Shown here: positions 1 to 7,089 of the stretch, piece after piece
Numbering within the stretch: position 1 is the first letter of the stretch
Layout: each line of letters opens with the position of its first letter
NCBI RefSeq assembly: GCF_937997535.1
Contig: NZ_CALKTT010000011.1
Span: 1 to 18,930, forward strand
DNA: 18,930 nt
Source of the DNA: an uncultured Campylobacter sp.
GTDB lineage: Bacteria; Campylobacterota; Campylobacteria; Campylobacterales; Campylobacteraceae
Direction of reading: 5' to 3'
Notes under the pieces: model-generated
The model's input: the letters and a program-made list of their open reading frames with translations, nothing else
What the model was told of the DNA's origin: nothing
The model's database searches: none
Made by a program: the position numbers and the translations under genes

Positions 1-169
1 TCACGCGTGCCTTTTGCGGCAGTATCCGCGCCAAAAGCTCGCTGCTAAGCCGCGTACTCGCCTCGTAAAACGGCACGCTGCGGCCGATCATATCGTCGAA
101 AACCGACGCGACGCTGGCGTCAAACTCGAACTGCTTTTTGATAGGCTCTTTAAAAATTTCGTCTTTCAT
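1..169 (-). CDS. cmoA: CmoA, carboxy-S-adenosyl-L-methionine synthase (partial, 5' end only)
   Basis: This is the first 56 codons of a minus-strand gene that runs off the left edge. The ATG is at 169-167, preceded by AGGAAA at 178-173, a reasonable ribosome binding site. The protein begins MKDEIFKEPIKKQFEF and continues VASVFDDMIGRSVPFY, the characteristic N-terminus of CmoA, which converts SAM and prephenate to carboxy-SAM for wobble uridine (cmo5U34) modification of tRNA. The SAM-binding Rossmann motif lies outside the window. In C. jejuni a CmoA-like gene also lies next to ribF, which supports the call. A 583-bp spacer separates it from ribF, so it probably has its own promoter, but I see no clear -10 box. 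Its partner gene cmoB is at 13819-14712. Confidence 0.88.
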   Translation of the reverse strand, partial: MKDEIFKEPIKKQFEFDASVASVFDDMIGRSVPFYEASTRLSSELLARILPQKARV

Positions 170-752
170 CTGTTTCCTTTTTTTGCTTTGCTATTCGCGC
201 AGTACCCGTCTTGCGGCCGCCGAGCGCAGGATTTTTGCCGCACTTGCCCGCGCGGATCGCCTAAATTTCAGACGCGGCGCGCGCTCTTTGATTGTGGACG
301 CGCTACATCTCGGCTCGCGCCGAGCTTCGAGCTGCAATCTAGTCGGCGCGGAATTTACGCGAGTAAATTTTATGCTCAGCTTAGCGCCTTGCGAGCCTAG
401 AGCTCGCGCCGTTAAACTTTGGCTTTTAAATTTTATGTCGCCAAATTTTGCACCGCTAAAGCAGCCTCTTCAAATTCTTTAAACATGGGCGCATAATGCT
501 CAAAAGCCCTGCAAGCGGAATTTCGTAAGCATTTTACGATTTTGCGCACCGCAAATTTTAAGCTCGGTAAAATCTGCGCTTGGCTAGACGCGAAATTTAG
601 CGGCTTAGCTCCTGTTTTGCATTCAAGGGTTAGCCGCTAATTTGGGCTTTGCCACAGCCAAATTTGCGCGATCGCCAATCTTGTCGCAGCTTGCGTCCGC
701 TTCGCATACTTAAGCCAAAAGCGCATTAAGGCTCCGAGAGCGGAAAGCGCTA
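170..752. other. 583-bp spacer between cmoA and ribF, no gene recognised
   Basis: No convincing gene is visible on either strand. The plus-strand reading frames that stay open here have no family resemblance and no ribosome binding site. The stretch is rich in AAATTT words (for example 364-369, 443-448, 553-558), like the other spacers of the window. No tRNA-like or strong terminator-like structure was found by eye. Confidence 0.6.
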
Positions 753-1916
753 CTAAATTTCGCGACCTTGCAAAATCCGCTCCGCTTCGGCGACGTCTTT
801 TAAAATTTGCTCTTTAAGTCGCGCCGGATCGGTAAAATTTTGATTTTCGCGCAGGAACTTTATAAATTTCACGTAGGCAAATTTCGCGCCGCTGTTTTTG
901 TCCATAGCCTCTAAATTTTTATTCTCGGCGCCCAAGCTTTCGCTCGCCGCAAAATTCTGCGTAGAAATTTCGGCCGAATTACGCGCTGAAATTTCATCTA
1001 AATTTTGCGCAAAATATGCTGCTTGCTCCCCGCAGCACGGCGGGCGATATTGCGCGGAATTTACAGCCTCAAAGCCTGCAAACTCCCCTAAAATGTGTGT
1101 TTCAAGCGCGAAAGCCCCGTCGGTGCTAAGGCGCTCTCCCACAAAGCTCACGCTTTTGTATCTTGCGCCGCGCACGCTCGTGATAGTTGCGTAAACGCCG
1201 CTTTTTGGGATAAAAAACCAACCAGGCTCGAGATTTAGCGTCGCTACGAACTCTCGCGCCCCGCGCCCCTGGCCGCGCACGATCCGTCCGCAGAGCTCGT
1301 AATCTCGCCCTAAAAGCTCTGCCGCCGCTTCGCACCGTCCGCGCGACAAAAGCTCCTTGATCCTGCTTGAATGCACACCGCTGCCGCTCAAGCAAAACTC
1401 CCCTACGACGCAGGTTTGCCCGCGAAATTCGCGCTGCAAAAACTCCACTCCGCAGGCTCGATCGCGCCCGAATCTAAAATCCTCGCCGACGACGATTTTT
1501 TGTAAATTTATGAAATTTTGCCCTAAAAGCTCGATAAATTCGCCTCCGCTTAGGTTTTTGATTTTGCTAAGCTCACAGTAAAATATTTTTTTCTGCGTGA
1601 ATGCGCTGCGAAACGCAAAGGGCGTGAGCTTGCTTCCAATGCCCGTCAAAACCACGATTATGGCGCCATGCTCGCCTAAATTTTCAAATAATTTTTGATG
1701 CCCCAGATGCATACCGTCGAAATTTCCGATCGCTACGGCGCGGATCTCCTCGCGGGCGGCGTTTTGCGGCGAGGCAAAAATTTCGCCCTTCTCAAATTCC
1801 GCTTTTAAAATTTTGCGCAGACCCTCGCTGCAAGGCATTAAAGCTTCGCTTTCCAGATGGTTCTCACTCTCTTGCGAAGGGGATTTGGGCGGATTTTGCT
1901 TTAAAATTTCATCCAT
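753..1916 (-). CDS. ribF: RibF, bifunctional riboflavin kinase / FAD synthetase with insertion and N-terminal extension
   Basis: The enzyme makes FMN from riboflavin and ATP, then FAD from FMN. The N-terminal nucleotidyltransferase domain shows GNFDGMHLGH (residues 64-73), VVGEDFRFGRD (142-152) and VHSSRIKELL (181-190). The C-terminal riboflavin kinase domain shows GRGAREFVATLNL (217-229), SGVYATI (239-245) and the catalytic-region ETHIL (272-276), and resumes at VKFIKFLRENQ (349-359). At 387 residues it is about 100 longer than usual for the genus. About 58 residues precede the first conserved strand, and residues about 281-347 are a Ser/Asn/Ala/Glu-rich insertion inside the kinase domain. 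The chosen ATG overlaps the lipocalin stop by one base (TAATG), implying translational coupling. Met27 is an alternative start. It is the last gene of the minus-strand cluster. Function is secure; whether the insertion is tolerated is inferred from the intact frame. Confidence 0.95.
   Translation of the reverse strand: MDEILKQNPPKSPSQESENHLESEALMPCSEGLRKILKAEFEKGEIFASPQNAAREEIRAVAIGNFDGMHLGHQKLFENLGEHGAIIVVLTGIGSKLTPFAFRSAFTQKKIFYCELSKIKNLSGGEFIELLGQNFINLQKIVVGEDFRFGRDRACGVEFLQREFRGQTCVVGEFCLSGSGVHSSRIKELLSRGRCEAAAELLGRDYELCGRIVRGQGRGAREFVATLNLEPGWFFIPKSGVYATITSVRGARYKSVSFVGERLSTDGAFALETHILGEFAGFEAVNSAQYRPPCCGEQAAYFAQNLDEISARNSAEISTQNFAASESLGAENKNLEAMDKNSGAKFAYVKFIKFLRENQNFTDPARLKEQILKDVAEAERILQGREI
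875..1076. repeat. Low-complexity insertion within ribF
   Basis: This segment encodes RibF residues about 281-347, between ETHILGEF and VKFIKFLRENQ, which are normally close together in the riboflavin kinase domain. The encoded protein repeats short elements such as DEIS, AEIS, QNL, QNF, KNLE. Five AAATTT words fall in about 200 bp, denser than in the conserved parts of the gene. Confidence 0.6.
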
Positions 1917-2428
1917 TATTTCTGCTTCGTCCAGACGATTTTTTTGGTGTCGTAGCCGCTGCGCTTCGCCTTTTTTAGATAAACGATGCGGATCGGCTCG
2001 GGTAGGGTTTTGGTGCGCGAGAGGATATACAGCTCGCTTGTATCGGCGCCGAAGATCAGGGCGTAGCGATAGTCGCCGTCCACCTGCGCCACGCGGTAGA
2101 GGGAGTCGGAAATCAGACCTTTTTGATAGAGCAGACCTACGTTTTTATCGCCCGCAAACTCCAACACGTGCTGCTCGTTTTCGATTTTACCTGAGCTTGT
2201 TTTGGCGGTTTTTAAAAGATTGATCGTGGAGTTTTTATCGATAAAGCACTCGTACGCGGTGTTTTGCAGCTCGCCGCCGCCCTTCATACGGGCGATCTCA
2301 TACCAGCCGCCGCTAAATTTAGCTATGTCGAAGTTTTTTACGATCGGCGCTTTGGGGTTTAAGCTTTTAGCGCATGAGCCCAAAAATAGCGCGCAAAACG
2401 CCAAGATAATTAAGTTTTTAAATTTCAT
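1916..2428 (-). CDS. Blc-type outer-membrane lipocalin lipoprotein
   Basis: A 170-residue bacterial lipocalin. The N-terminus MKFKNLIILAFCALFLGSC is a lipoprotein signal with lipobox LGSC; Cys19 would be lipidated, and the next residue is Ala, so an outer-membrane location is likely. The lipocalin signature FSGGWYEIAR (residues 39-48) is the GxW motif, and the C-terminal YRYALIFGADTSELYILSRT and GYDTKKIVWTKQ match the family end. Blc proteins bind fatty acids or lysophospholipids in a beta-barrel; the ligand here is unknown. A ribosome binding site AAAAGGA lies upstream of the ATG. The start overlaps the end of tlyA by 11 bp and the stop overlaps ribF by 1 base, so it is embedded in the operon. 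I do not recall a lipocalin at this place in C. jejuni. Confidence 0.85.
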   Translation of the reverse strand: MKFKNLIILAFCALFLGSCAKSLNPKAPIVKNFDIAKFSGGWYEIARMKGGGELQNTAYECFIDKNSTINLLKTAKTSSGKIENEQHVLEFAGDKNVGLLYQKGLISDSLYRVAQVDGDYRYALIFGADTSELYILSRTKTLPEPIRIVYLKKAKRSGYDTKKIVWTKQK

Positions 2429-3638
2429 CGTTCATCCTTTTTAGAAGATAGAAAAATTCCCTATTTCCCTCTTTGCCCGTGATTTTGCAGGCGCCGGCAT
2501 GCAGCGTGGCAAGCCCCAGCTCGGCGCATAGCTGCTCAAATTTCGCCCGTGCGACGCACACCGCTTTTTCGTCCTTGAGCACGCCTTTTTTATTTCGCTT
2601 CGCCTCCGTGCCCACCTCGAATTGCGGCTTAAATAGCACGATGAGAGCGCTTTTTGCAAGGCTAGCGAGACTTTTTAGGATCAAATTTAGCGAGATGAAG
2701 CTCACGTCGCAGGTAATTAGATCAAATTTTTCCTTGCTCGCAAACTCCCTGATGTCGGTGTTTTCGCGCACGATCACGCGAGGATCGCGCCGCAAAATTT
2801 CGCTTAGCTGCGAGCTGCCGACGTCAAGCGCAGTCACGCTCTTTGCGCCGCGCTGCAATAAAATCTGCACGAATCCGCCGGTGCTGCTACCCACGTCCAA
2901 AACATCGGCTCCCGCTAAATTTAAAATATCTTTTTGCGAGGGCTCTGCTTGCATAGGCTCCGCACTGCCTTCTCTGCGGCACGCGTCTACCTTTCCACCT
3001 GATTTAGAGGCTTTCGCCGCATTTAAAATCTCTGCCGTCTCGGCGTCTGCGTCCGTTTGTAAAAGTCCTGCCGTTTCGGCGCCCGCGCTCGTCTGTAAAA
3101 ATTCCACTGTTTGCTTGCCTGCACCGGTTTGTAAAAGCTCCGCCGTCTCGGCGCTAGTTTTTGCGGTACGGAGCGCCTCGGTAGTCGCTTTCGCGCTCTT
3201 TGTCGTCGCGACAGCCGCGCTTGGAATTTCGGTCGTCTCGTTCGCGCCTAAAATTTTATCCGTAGTCGCAAAATCGACACTTGAAATTTGCGTCGTTACT
3301 TCGCCCGCTCTTTGCGTCGCTGCCGCTTTGCTATCCGCGCTCTTTGCGTTGCTATACGGCTTTGAAATTTCTGCCGCCGTGCTAGGCAAATTTGCGCCGC
3401 AGCTTGCCAAAAGCCCGTTTTCGGCTAGCTCATCCAAAAAGCCCGCAAGCTTGAGCGCGCCCCTGCTTACGTAAATTTGCTCGGTAGTGCAGATTTCGCC
3501 GCTCTGCTCGGGCGCGATCTGCACAGAGGGTCTGTTTTGCACGGCGCCTCGCAGCAAAATTTTATCCTGTTTTATCAGCGCAGCGGCCTGATTTCTGCTG
3601 ATTTTAAGCGTATTTGCGACGAGCAGATCAAATCTCAT
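2418..3638 (-). CDS. tlyA: TlyA family 2'-O-ribose rRNA methyltransferase / haemolysin-like protein with large linker insertion
   Basis: TlyA methylates ribosomal RNA ribose (C1920 of 23S and, in some species, C1409 of 16S) using SAM and affects capreomycin sensitivity. Residues 1-65 form an S4 RNA-binding domain (MRFDLLVANTLKISRNQAAA; YVSRGALKL at 56-64). The Rossmann methyltransferase domain begins near 241 with VLDVGSSTGGF (246-256) and continues with ITCDVSFISL, LFKPQFEVG (335-343) and EGNREFFYL (390-398), carrying the expected Lys and Glu residues. Family length is about 250; this protein has 406 because about 160 residues of Ala/Thr/Glu-rich repeats (about 76-240) separate the domains. 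The ATG overlaps the preceding ORF stop as ATGA, and GGAG lies 10 bases upstream. Conserved motifs are all in frame, so the gene looks intact. Confidence 0.94.
   Translation of the reverse strand: MRFDLLVANTLKISRNQAAALIKQDKILLRGAVQNRPSVQIAPEQSGEICTTEQIYVSRGALKLAGFLDELAENGLLASCGANLPSTAAEISKPYSNAKSADSKAAATQRAGEVTTQISSVDFATTDKILGANETTEIPSAAVATTKSAKATTEALRTAKTSAETAELLQTGAGKQTVEFLQTSAGAETAGLLQTDADAETAEILNAAKASKSGGKVDACRREGSAEPMQAEPSQKDILNLAGADVLDVGSSTGGFVQILLQRGAKSVTALDVGSSQLSEILRRDPRVIVRENTDIREFASKEKFDLITCDVSFISLNLILKSLASLAKSALIVLFKPQFEVGTEAKRNKKGVLKDEKAVCVARAKFEQLCAELGLATLHAGACKITGKEGNREFFYLLKRMNDEI
3034..3153. repeat. 36-bp tandem repeat inside tlyA (about 3.3 copies)
   Basis: Imperfect units begin at 3034, 3070, 3106 and 3142, exactly 36 bases apart; the last unit is partial. 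On the coding strand each unit gives 12 residues with the pattern TAxLLQTxAGAE: TAELLQTGAGKQ, TVEFLQTSAGAE, TAGLLQTDADAE, then TAEILNAAKASK. The period is a multiple of three, so copy number can change without a frameshift. It lies in the linker between the S4 and methyltransferase domains. Confidence 0.9.
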
Positions 3639-4222
3639 TTTGTCTTTTCTCCGCGCCGCGATGAAATTTTAAAGCTTGCGCAGTTTTTGCGCGAGCTTGA
3701 GCTTAAAATTTTATCGCGCATAGCAAAGTCGCGTGCAGCAGTGTCGCAAGGCTCAAACTTTAACCCGCGCCGTGCCGCAAATTTAGCCATACTGCGCATT
3801 GTAAATTTCCGCTCGCCGTGCGTTGCAAATTTTATTTTGCCGCTAGCGAAAATTTTAAAATTTTTCCTATCGGCGCAGTGTTTGAGTGGCGCAAAATTTG
3901 AGATATTCTTGCTTGCAGCCGCATCTATTGGCATCGTGTGCGCCGTCTTGGCGCCGCGGCAGGCAGAGCCCGCGCGCCTAGCAGAAACCGCCTCTCGATT
4001 TGCTACTTTTGCACGTACCTCAAAGCCTGACGATACTGCGCCGACCGCTCGATTTGCTATCCTCGTTTCTAGCGGCAAATTTACCGCCTCCTCACACTCT
4101 TTAAAATTTTTAAAATTCTCGCGCTTCGTAAAACACGCAAGCGCCGCAGGACGAAGGTTGCTTTTGAAATTTAATCTCGCGCCGTTTGCGTGCGGGTTTG
4201 TCACAAAGCAGAAGACCTTCAC
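3635..4222 (-). CDS. Orphan 195-codon ORF between ligA and tlyA, unknown function
   Basis: I do not recognise this protein. It is basic and rich in Ala, Arg, Lys, Phe and Ser, with no clear domain, signal peptide or membrane segment. Its GTG start (4222-4220) overlaps the ligA stop as GTGA, and AGGGAG sits 6 bases upstream inside ligA. Its stop overlaps the tlyA start as ATGA. These joints at both ends are the main support for translation. Against it, the sequence looks like the AAATTT-rich spacers (about 11 such words in 588 bp), and the opposite strand is open even longer, so an open frame proves little. C. jejuni has an unrelated-looking membrane-protein gene at this place. It could be a real lineage-specific gene, a decayed gene, or spacer DNA that is read through to keep tlyA coupled to ligA. 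Confidence 0.4.
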   Translation of the reverse strand: MKVFCFVTNPHANGARLNFKSNLRPAALACFTKRENFKNFKECEEAVNLPLETRIANRAVGAVSSGFEVRAKVANREAVSARRAGSACRGAKTAHTMPIDAAASKNISNFAPLKHCADRKNFKIFASGKIKFATHGERKFTMRSMAKFAARRGLKFEPCDTAARDFAMRDKILSSSSRKNCASFKISSRRGEKTK

Positions 4223-6225
4223 TTGCCGCTCCCTGCGAGCGCTTCAGGCTCGCTCTTGCTAGGCGAATTTGTGTCGGTCGTCGCTAGGCTCGCAAGCGCT
4301 TCAAACTCGCTTTCATCAATCACCCGCACGCCAAGAGAGCGAGCTTTTTGCAGCTTGGAGCCCGCTTCTGCGCCTGCGAGCACGAAGTCGGTCTTTGCCG
4401 ATACCGAGCCCTGCACTTTCGCGCCCATCGCCAAAAGCCTGGCCTTAAACTCGTCGCGCGGACGGCTGAGCGTGCCGGTGATGACGACGCTGCGGTCCGT
4501 GAAGGCGCTTTTGGTGGTCTGTATCTCGGGCGCGCGAGGCATGATGATTTCGCTTAAATTTAGAATTTTTTCGCGATTTATCTTGCAAAACTCCGCTAGG
4601 CTTCTTGCCATCGCCTCTCCAAAGCCCTCCAGCCGCAGAATTTCATCCTCGCTCGCATTCAGCCAATCCTGCCCGAATGCCGCGGCGATCTTGCGCGCGG
4701 CCACCTCTCCGATGTGTTCGATCCCTAAAGAAGCGATGAAGCGCTCAAGAGGCGCGTTTTTGCTCGCGTTTATCGCGCCCAAAAGATTTGAAATTTTTTT
4801 ATCCGCAAAGCCCTCAAGTCCCGCCAAATCCTGCGCGCCTAGGGCGTAAATATCGCCGATCTTTGAAATTTTGCCGCTTTCAAAAAGCTGCGTGATCGTC
4901 GCGTCGCTTAGCCCTTCGATATTCATGCATTTTTTGGAGCAGAAATAGATCAGCGAACCTATCACACGCGCCTTGCAATCGAGATTTTGACACTTTATGA
5001 GCGCGCCTTCGTCAAGCAGCTTCTCGCCGCAGACGGGGCAGCGATCGGGGCGCGAAATTTCGCTCTGCATGCCGTCTCTGCGCTGTTTGTAAACGCTCGT
5101 GATCTTCGGGATCACGTCGCCGCTGCGGATGATGCCCACGAAATCGTTTTTCATCAGCCCCAGCCGCGCGATCTCGTCGAAATTATGAAGCGTCGCGTTT
5201 GAAACGTTCGCACCATCGATATTTACGCTATCTACGACGGCTACGGGGGTGACCGCGCCGGTGCGGCCTATCTGCAGATTGATCTCGCGCAGTCGCGTTA
5301 CCTTTTCGACCGCGGGAAATTTATACGCGACCATAAAGCGCGGAAATTTCACCGTATAGCCCATCTGGGCGCACTTTGAAAGCTCGTTTACGCGGATTAC
5401 CATGCCGTCTAGCATCAGATCTTTGCTTGCGCGCATGCTATGCAGCGCCTCGTACGCGCTCCTGATCTCGCTCGCGTCCTTGCAGATGCGGCAAAACTCG
5501 TCGCGCAAAAAACCTAGGCTACGCACAAACTCCATTATCTGCGAGTGCAGCGCAAAGCTTAGCGAATGCTCGCCCACCCCCCACGGGATAAATTTTAGCT
5601 TCCGCTTCGCTACGATCGCGCTATCTAGCTGCCTTAGGCTTCCTGCGGCTGCGTTGCGCGGGTTTGAAAACAGGCTCTCGCCGTTTGCGGCACGCTCATC
5701 GTTTAGCGCGTCAAAATCGCTCTTTGCGATCAGCGTCTCGCCGCGGATCTCGATCCTTTGCGCGTAGGGGATCTGAAGCGGCACCGATTTGATCGCTCTT
5801 GCGTTTTGCGTCACGTCTTCGCCTATAAGCCCGTCGCCGCGCGTCGCCGCGCTTATCAGCACGCCGCCTTCGTACGTTAAATTTAGGCTCGCGCCGTCAA
5901 ATTTCGGCTCGACGTAAAACTGCGCGTCGCTCTTCTCGCCGCGAGCTAGCCACGCCAAAAGGTCCGCGTCGTCGAAAATATCCTCCATCGACCACATCTG
6001 CGCGCCGTGAGCGAGCTTGGAAAAGCCCTCGCTGATCGCGCCTCCGATGCGCCTTGTGGGCGAGTAGGGCAGCGCTAGCGCGGGGTTTTGCTCCTCGAAT
6101 TTCTCAGCTTGCGAATAAAGCTCGTCGTACTCCTCGTCGCTTGCGATCGGCTTATCGTCGGTGTAATATGCCCGTGCCCACGCATTTAGCGTATCTACGG
6201 CGGATCTGTATTCATCGTAATTCAT
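4219..6225 (-). CDS. ligA: LigA, NAD-dependent DNA ligase
   Basis: The enzyme seals nicks in DNA during replication and repair, using NAD as adenylate donor. All family parts are present in 668 residues, close to the usual length: Ia domain (1-70), adenylation domain with catalytic Lys108 in EPKFDGASL, the OB fold (including YKFPAVEKVTRL and IGRTGAVTPVAVV), a four-Cys zinc finger (CPVCG ... CQNLDC), helix-hairpin-helix repeats (IEGLSDATI, LAGLEGFADKKI, LGIEHIGEVAA, LEGFGEAMA) and a C-terminal BRCT domain (about 575-650, VVITGTLSRPRDEFKARL). No insertion is seen. The ribosome binding site at the ATG is weak. A 141-bp spacer with several (A/G)AATTTTACG-like words separates it from kdsB upstream. 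Its stop overlaps the next ORF. NAD supply links it functionally with nadE. Confidence 0.98.
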   Translation of the reverse strand: MNYDEYRSAVDTLNAWARAYYTDDKPIASDEEYDELYSQAEKFEEQNPALALPYSPTRRIGGAISEGFSKLAHGAQMWSMEDIFDDADLLAWLARGEKSDAQFYVEPKFDGASLNLTYEGGVLISAATRGDGLIGEDVTQNARAIKSVPLQIPYAQRIEIRGETLIAKSDFDALNDERAANGESLFSNPRNAAAGSLRQLDSAIVAKRKLKFIPWGVGEHSLSFALHSQIMEFVRSLGFLRDEFCRICKDASEIRSAYEALHSMRASKDLMLDGMVIRVNELSKCAQMGYTVKFPRFMVAYKFPAVEKVTRLREINLQIGRTGAVTPVAVVDSVNIDGANVSNATLHNFDEIARLGLMKNDFVGIIRSGDVIPKITSVYKQRRDGMQSEISRPDRCPVCGEKLLDEGALIKCQNLDCKARVIGSLIYFCSKKCMNIEGLSDATITQLFESGKISKIGDIYALGAQDLAGLEGFADKKISNLLGAINASKNAPLERFIASLGIEHIGEVAARKIAAAFGQDWLNASEDEILRLEGFGEAMARSLAEFCKINREKILNLSEIIMPRAPEIQTTKSAFTDRSVVITGTLSRPRDEFKARLLAMGAKVQGSVSAKTDFVLAGAEAGSKLQKARSLGVRVIDESEFEALASLATTDTNSPSKSEPEALAGSGK

Positions 6226-6366
6226 CTTGCGCTCGCATCTTTAAATTTTAAAATTCCATGCGCCGTTAAAATTCCGCATTCCGCTAAAATTTTACGTTGC
6301 GTTAGAATTTTACGCTCTGTAGCGGGCTTCTGTGCCCCAAACAGTGCGCCGCATAACGAGTAAATT

Positions 6367-7089
6367 TTAAATTCCATCGCCGAACTCCTTGAGCGCGCGC
6401 TCGTAATCAGCCGGCGTATCGATGCCGATGCTCGCAGTTTCGATACCTAGCATCGCGATCTTCTCGCCCGCGCTTATGGCGCGAAGCTGCTCGAGTTTTT
6501 CGGTATCTTCTAGCACCGAGGCGGGCAGAGCGCAAAAGCGCTTTAAATTTCGCACGCTGTATGCGTAGATGCCGATGTGTCCGAGGTAGTACTCGCATGC
6601 CGCACGCGGATAGGGGATGAGCGAGCGCGAAAAATATATCGCAAAGCCCGCGTTGTCGAGCACGAGCTTGACTAAATTCGGATCCTCTGCCGCCTCTTGG
6701 CTTATGTATTTGTAGCAGCTTGCCATAAATGCGCCCTTTTGCGCGATCATGGCGTTGGCGAAATCTTTAAATTTAATCAAATTTTCGCTCTCAAAAAAGG
6801 GCTCGTCGGCTTGGATATTGATGATGATCTCATCCTCCGCAAGCGCTGCGTTCGCGACCGCTTCAGCGATGCGGTCGGTGCCGCTTTGATGCTCGCGCGC
6901 AGTAAGAACGGCGTCAAAGCCGTAATCTTGCGCGATTTTTAAAATTTGCAGCTCATCCACGGCAATCAGCACGCGGTCTGCCTTGGCGGCATTTTGAGCC
7001 GTTTTGATAAACATCGGCACGCCGCCGAACTCACATAAAATTTTATTTTTAAAGCGCGTCGAAGCAAGGCGCGCGGGGATTACTATCAT
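6367..7089 (-). CDS. kdsB: KdsB, CMP-Kdo synthetase (3-deoxy-manno-octulosonate cytidylyltransferase)
   Basis: KdsB activates Kdo with CTP to CMP-Kdo, the donor for the inner core of lipopolysaccharide or lipooligosaccharide. Motifs are MIVIPARLASTRFKNK at the N-terminus, REHQSGTDRIAEAV, INIQADEPFFE and GHIGIYAYS. I take the ATG at 7089, which overlaps the thrC stop as ATGA and places the first residues where homologues begin, giving 240 residues. A GTG at 7101 would add four residues (MDKK). Length is normal and there is no insertion. Its gene order next to thrC is as in C. jejuni. Only the middle Gly of the usual NxQGDEP motif differs (Ala here). Confidence 0.96.
   Translation of the reverse strand: MIVIPARLASTRFKNKILCEFGGVPMFIKTAQNAAKADRVLIAVDELQILKIAQDYGFDAVLTAREHQSGTDRIAEAVANAALAEDEIIINIQADEPFFESENLIKFKDFANAMIAQKGAFMASCYKYISQEAAEDPNLVKLVLDNAGFAIYFSRSLIPYPRAACEYYLGHIGIYAYSVRNLKRFCALPASVLEDTEKLEQLRAISAGEKIAMLGIETASIGIDTPADYERALKEFGDGI

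Noticed and set aside
138..482. Plus-strand frame with a hydrophobic N-terminus (MIGSLKISSFICFLFLL)
   Set aside because: It begins inside cmoA on the other strand, has no ribosome binding site, and the rest is Arg/Ala-rich without any domain.
2473..3474. Long plus-strand open frame (333 codons) opposite tlyA
   Set aside because: It is the mirror of a conserved, domain-complete tlyA; its protein is low-complexity Ser/Ala/Val with no family motif and no ribosome binding site.
3477..4262. Plus-strand open frame (261 codons) opposite the orphan ORF
   Set aside because: Longer than the minus-strand ORF but has no ribosome binding site and conflicts with the direction of the operon; kept only as a warning that openness is weak evidence here.
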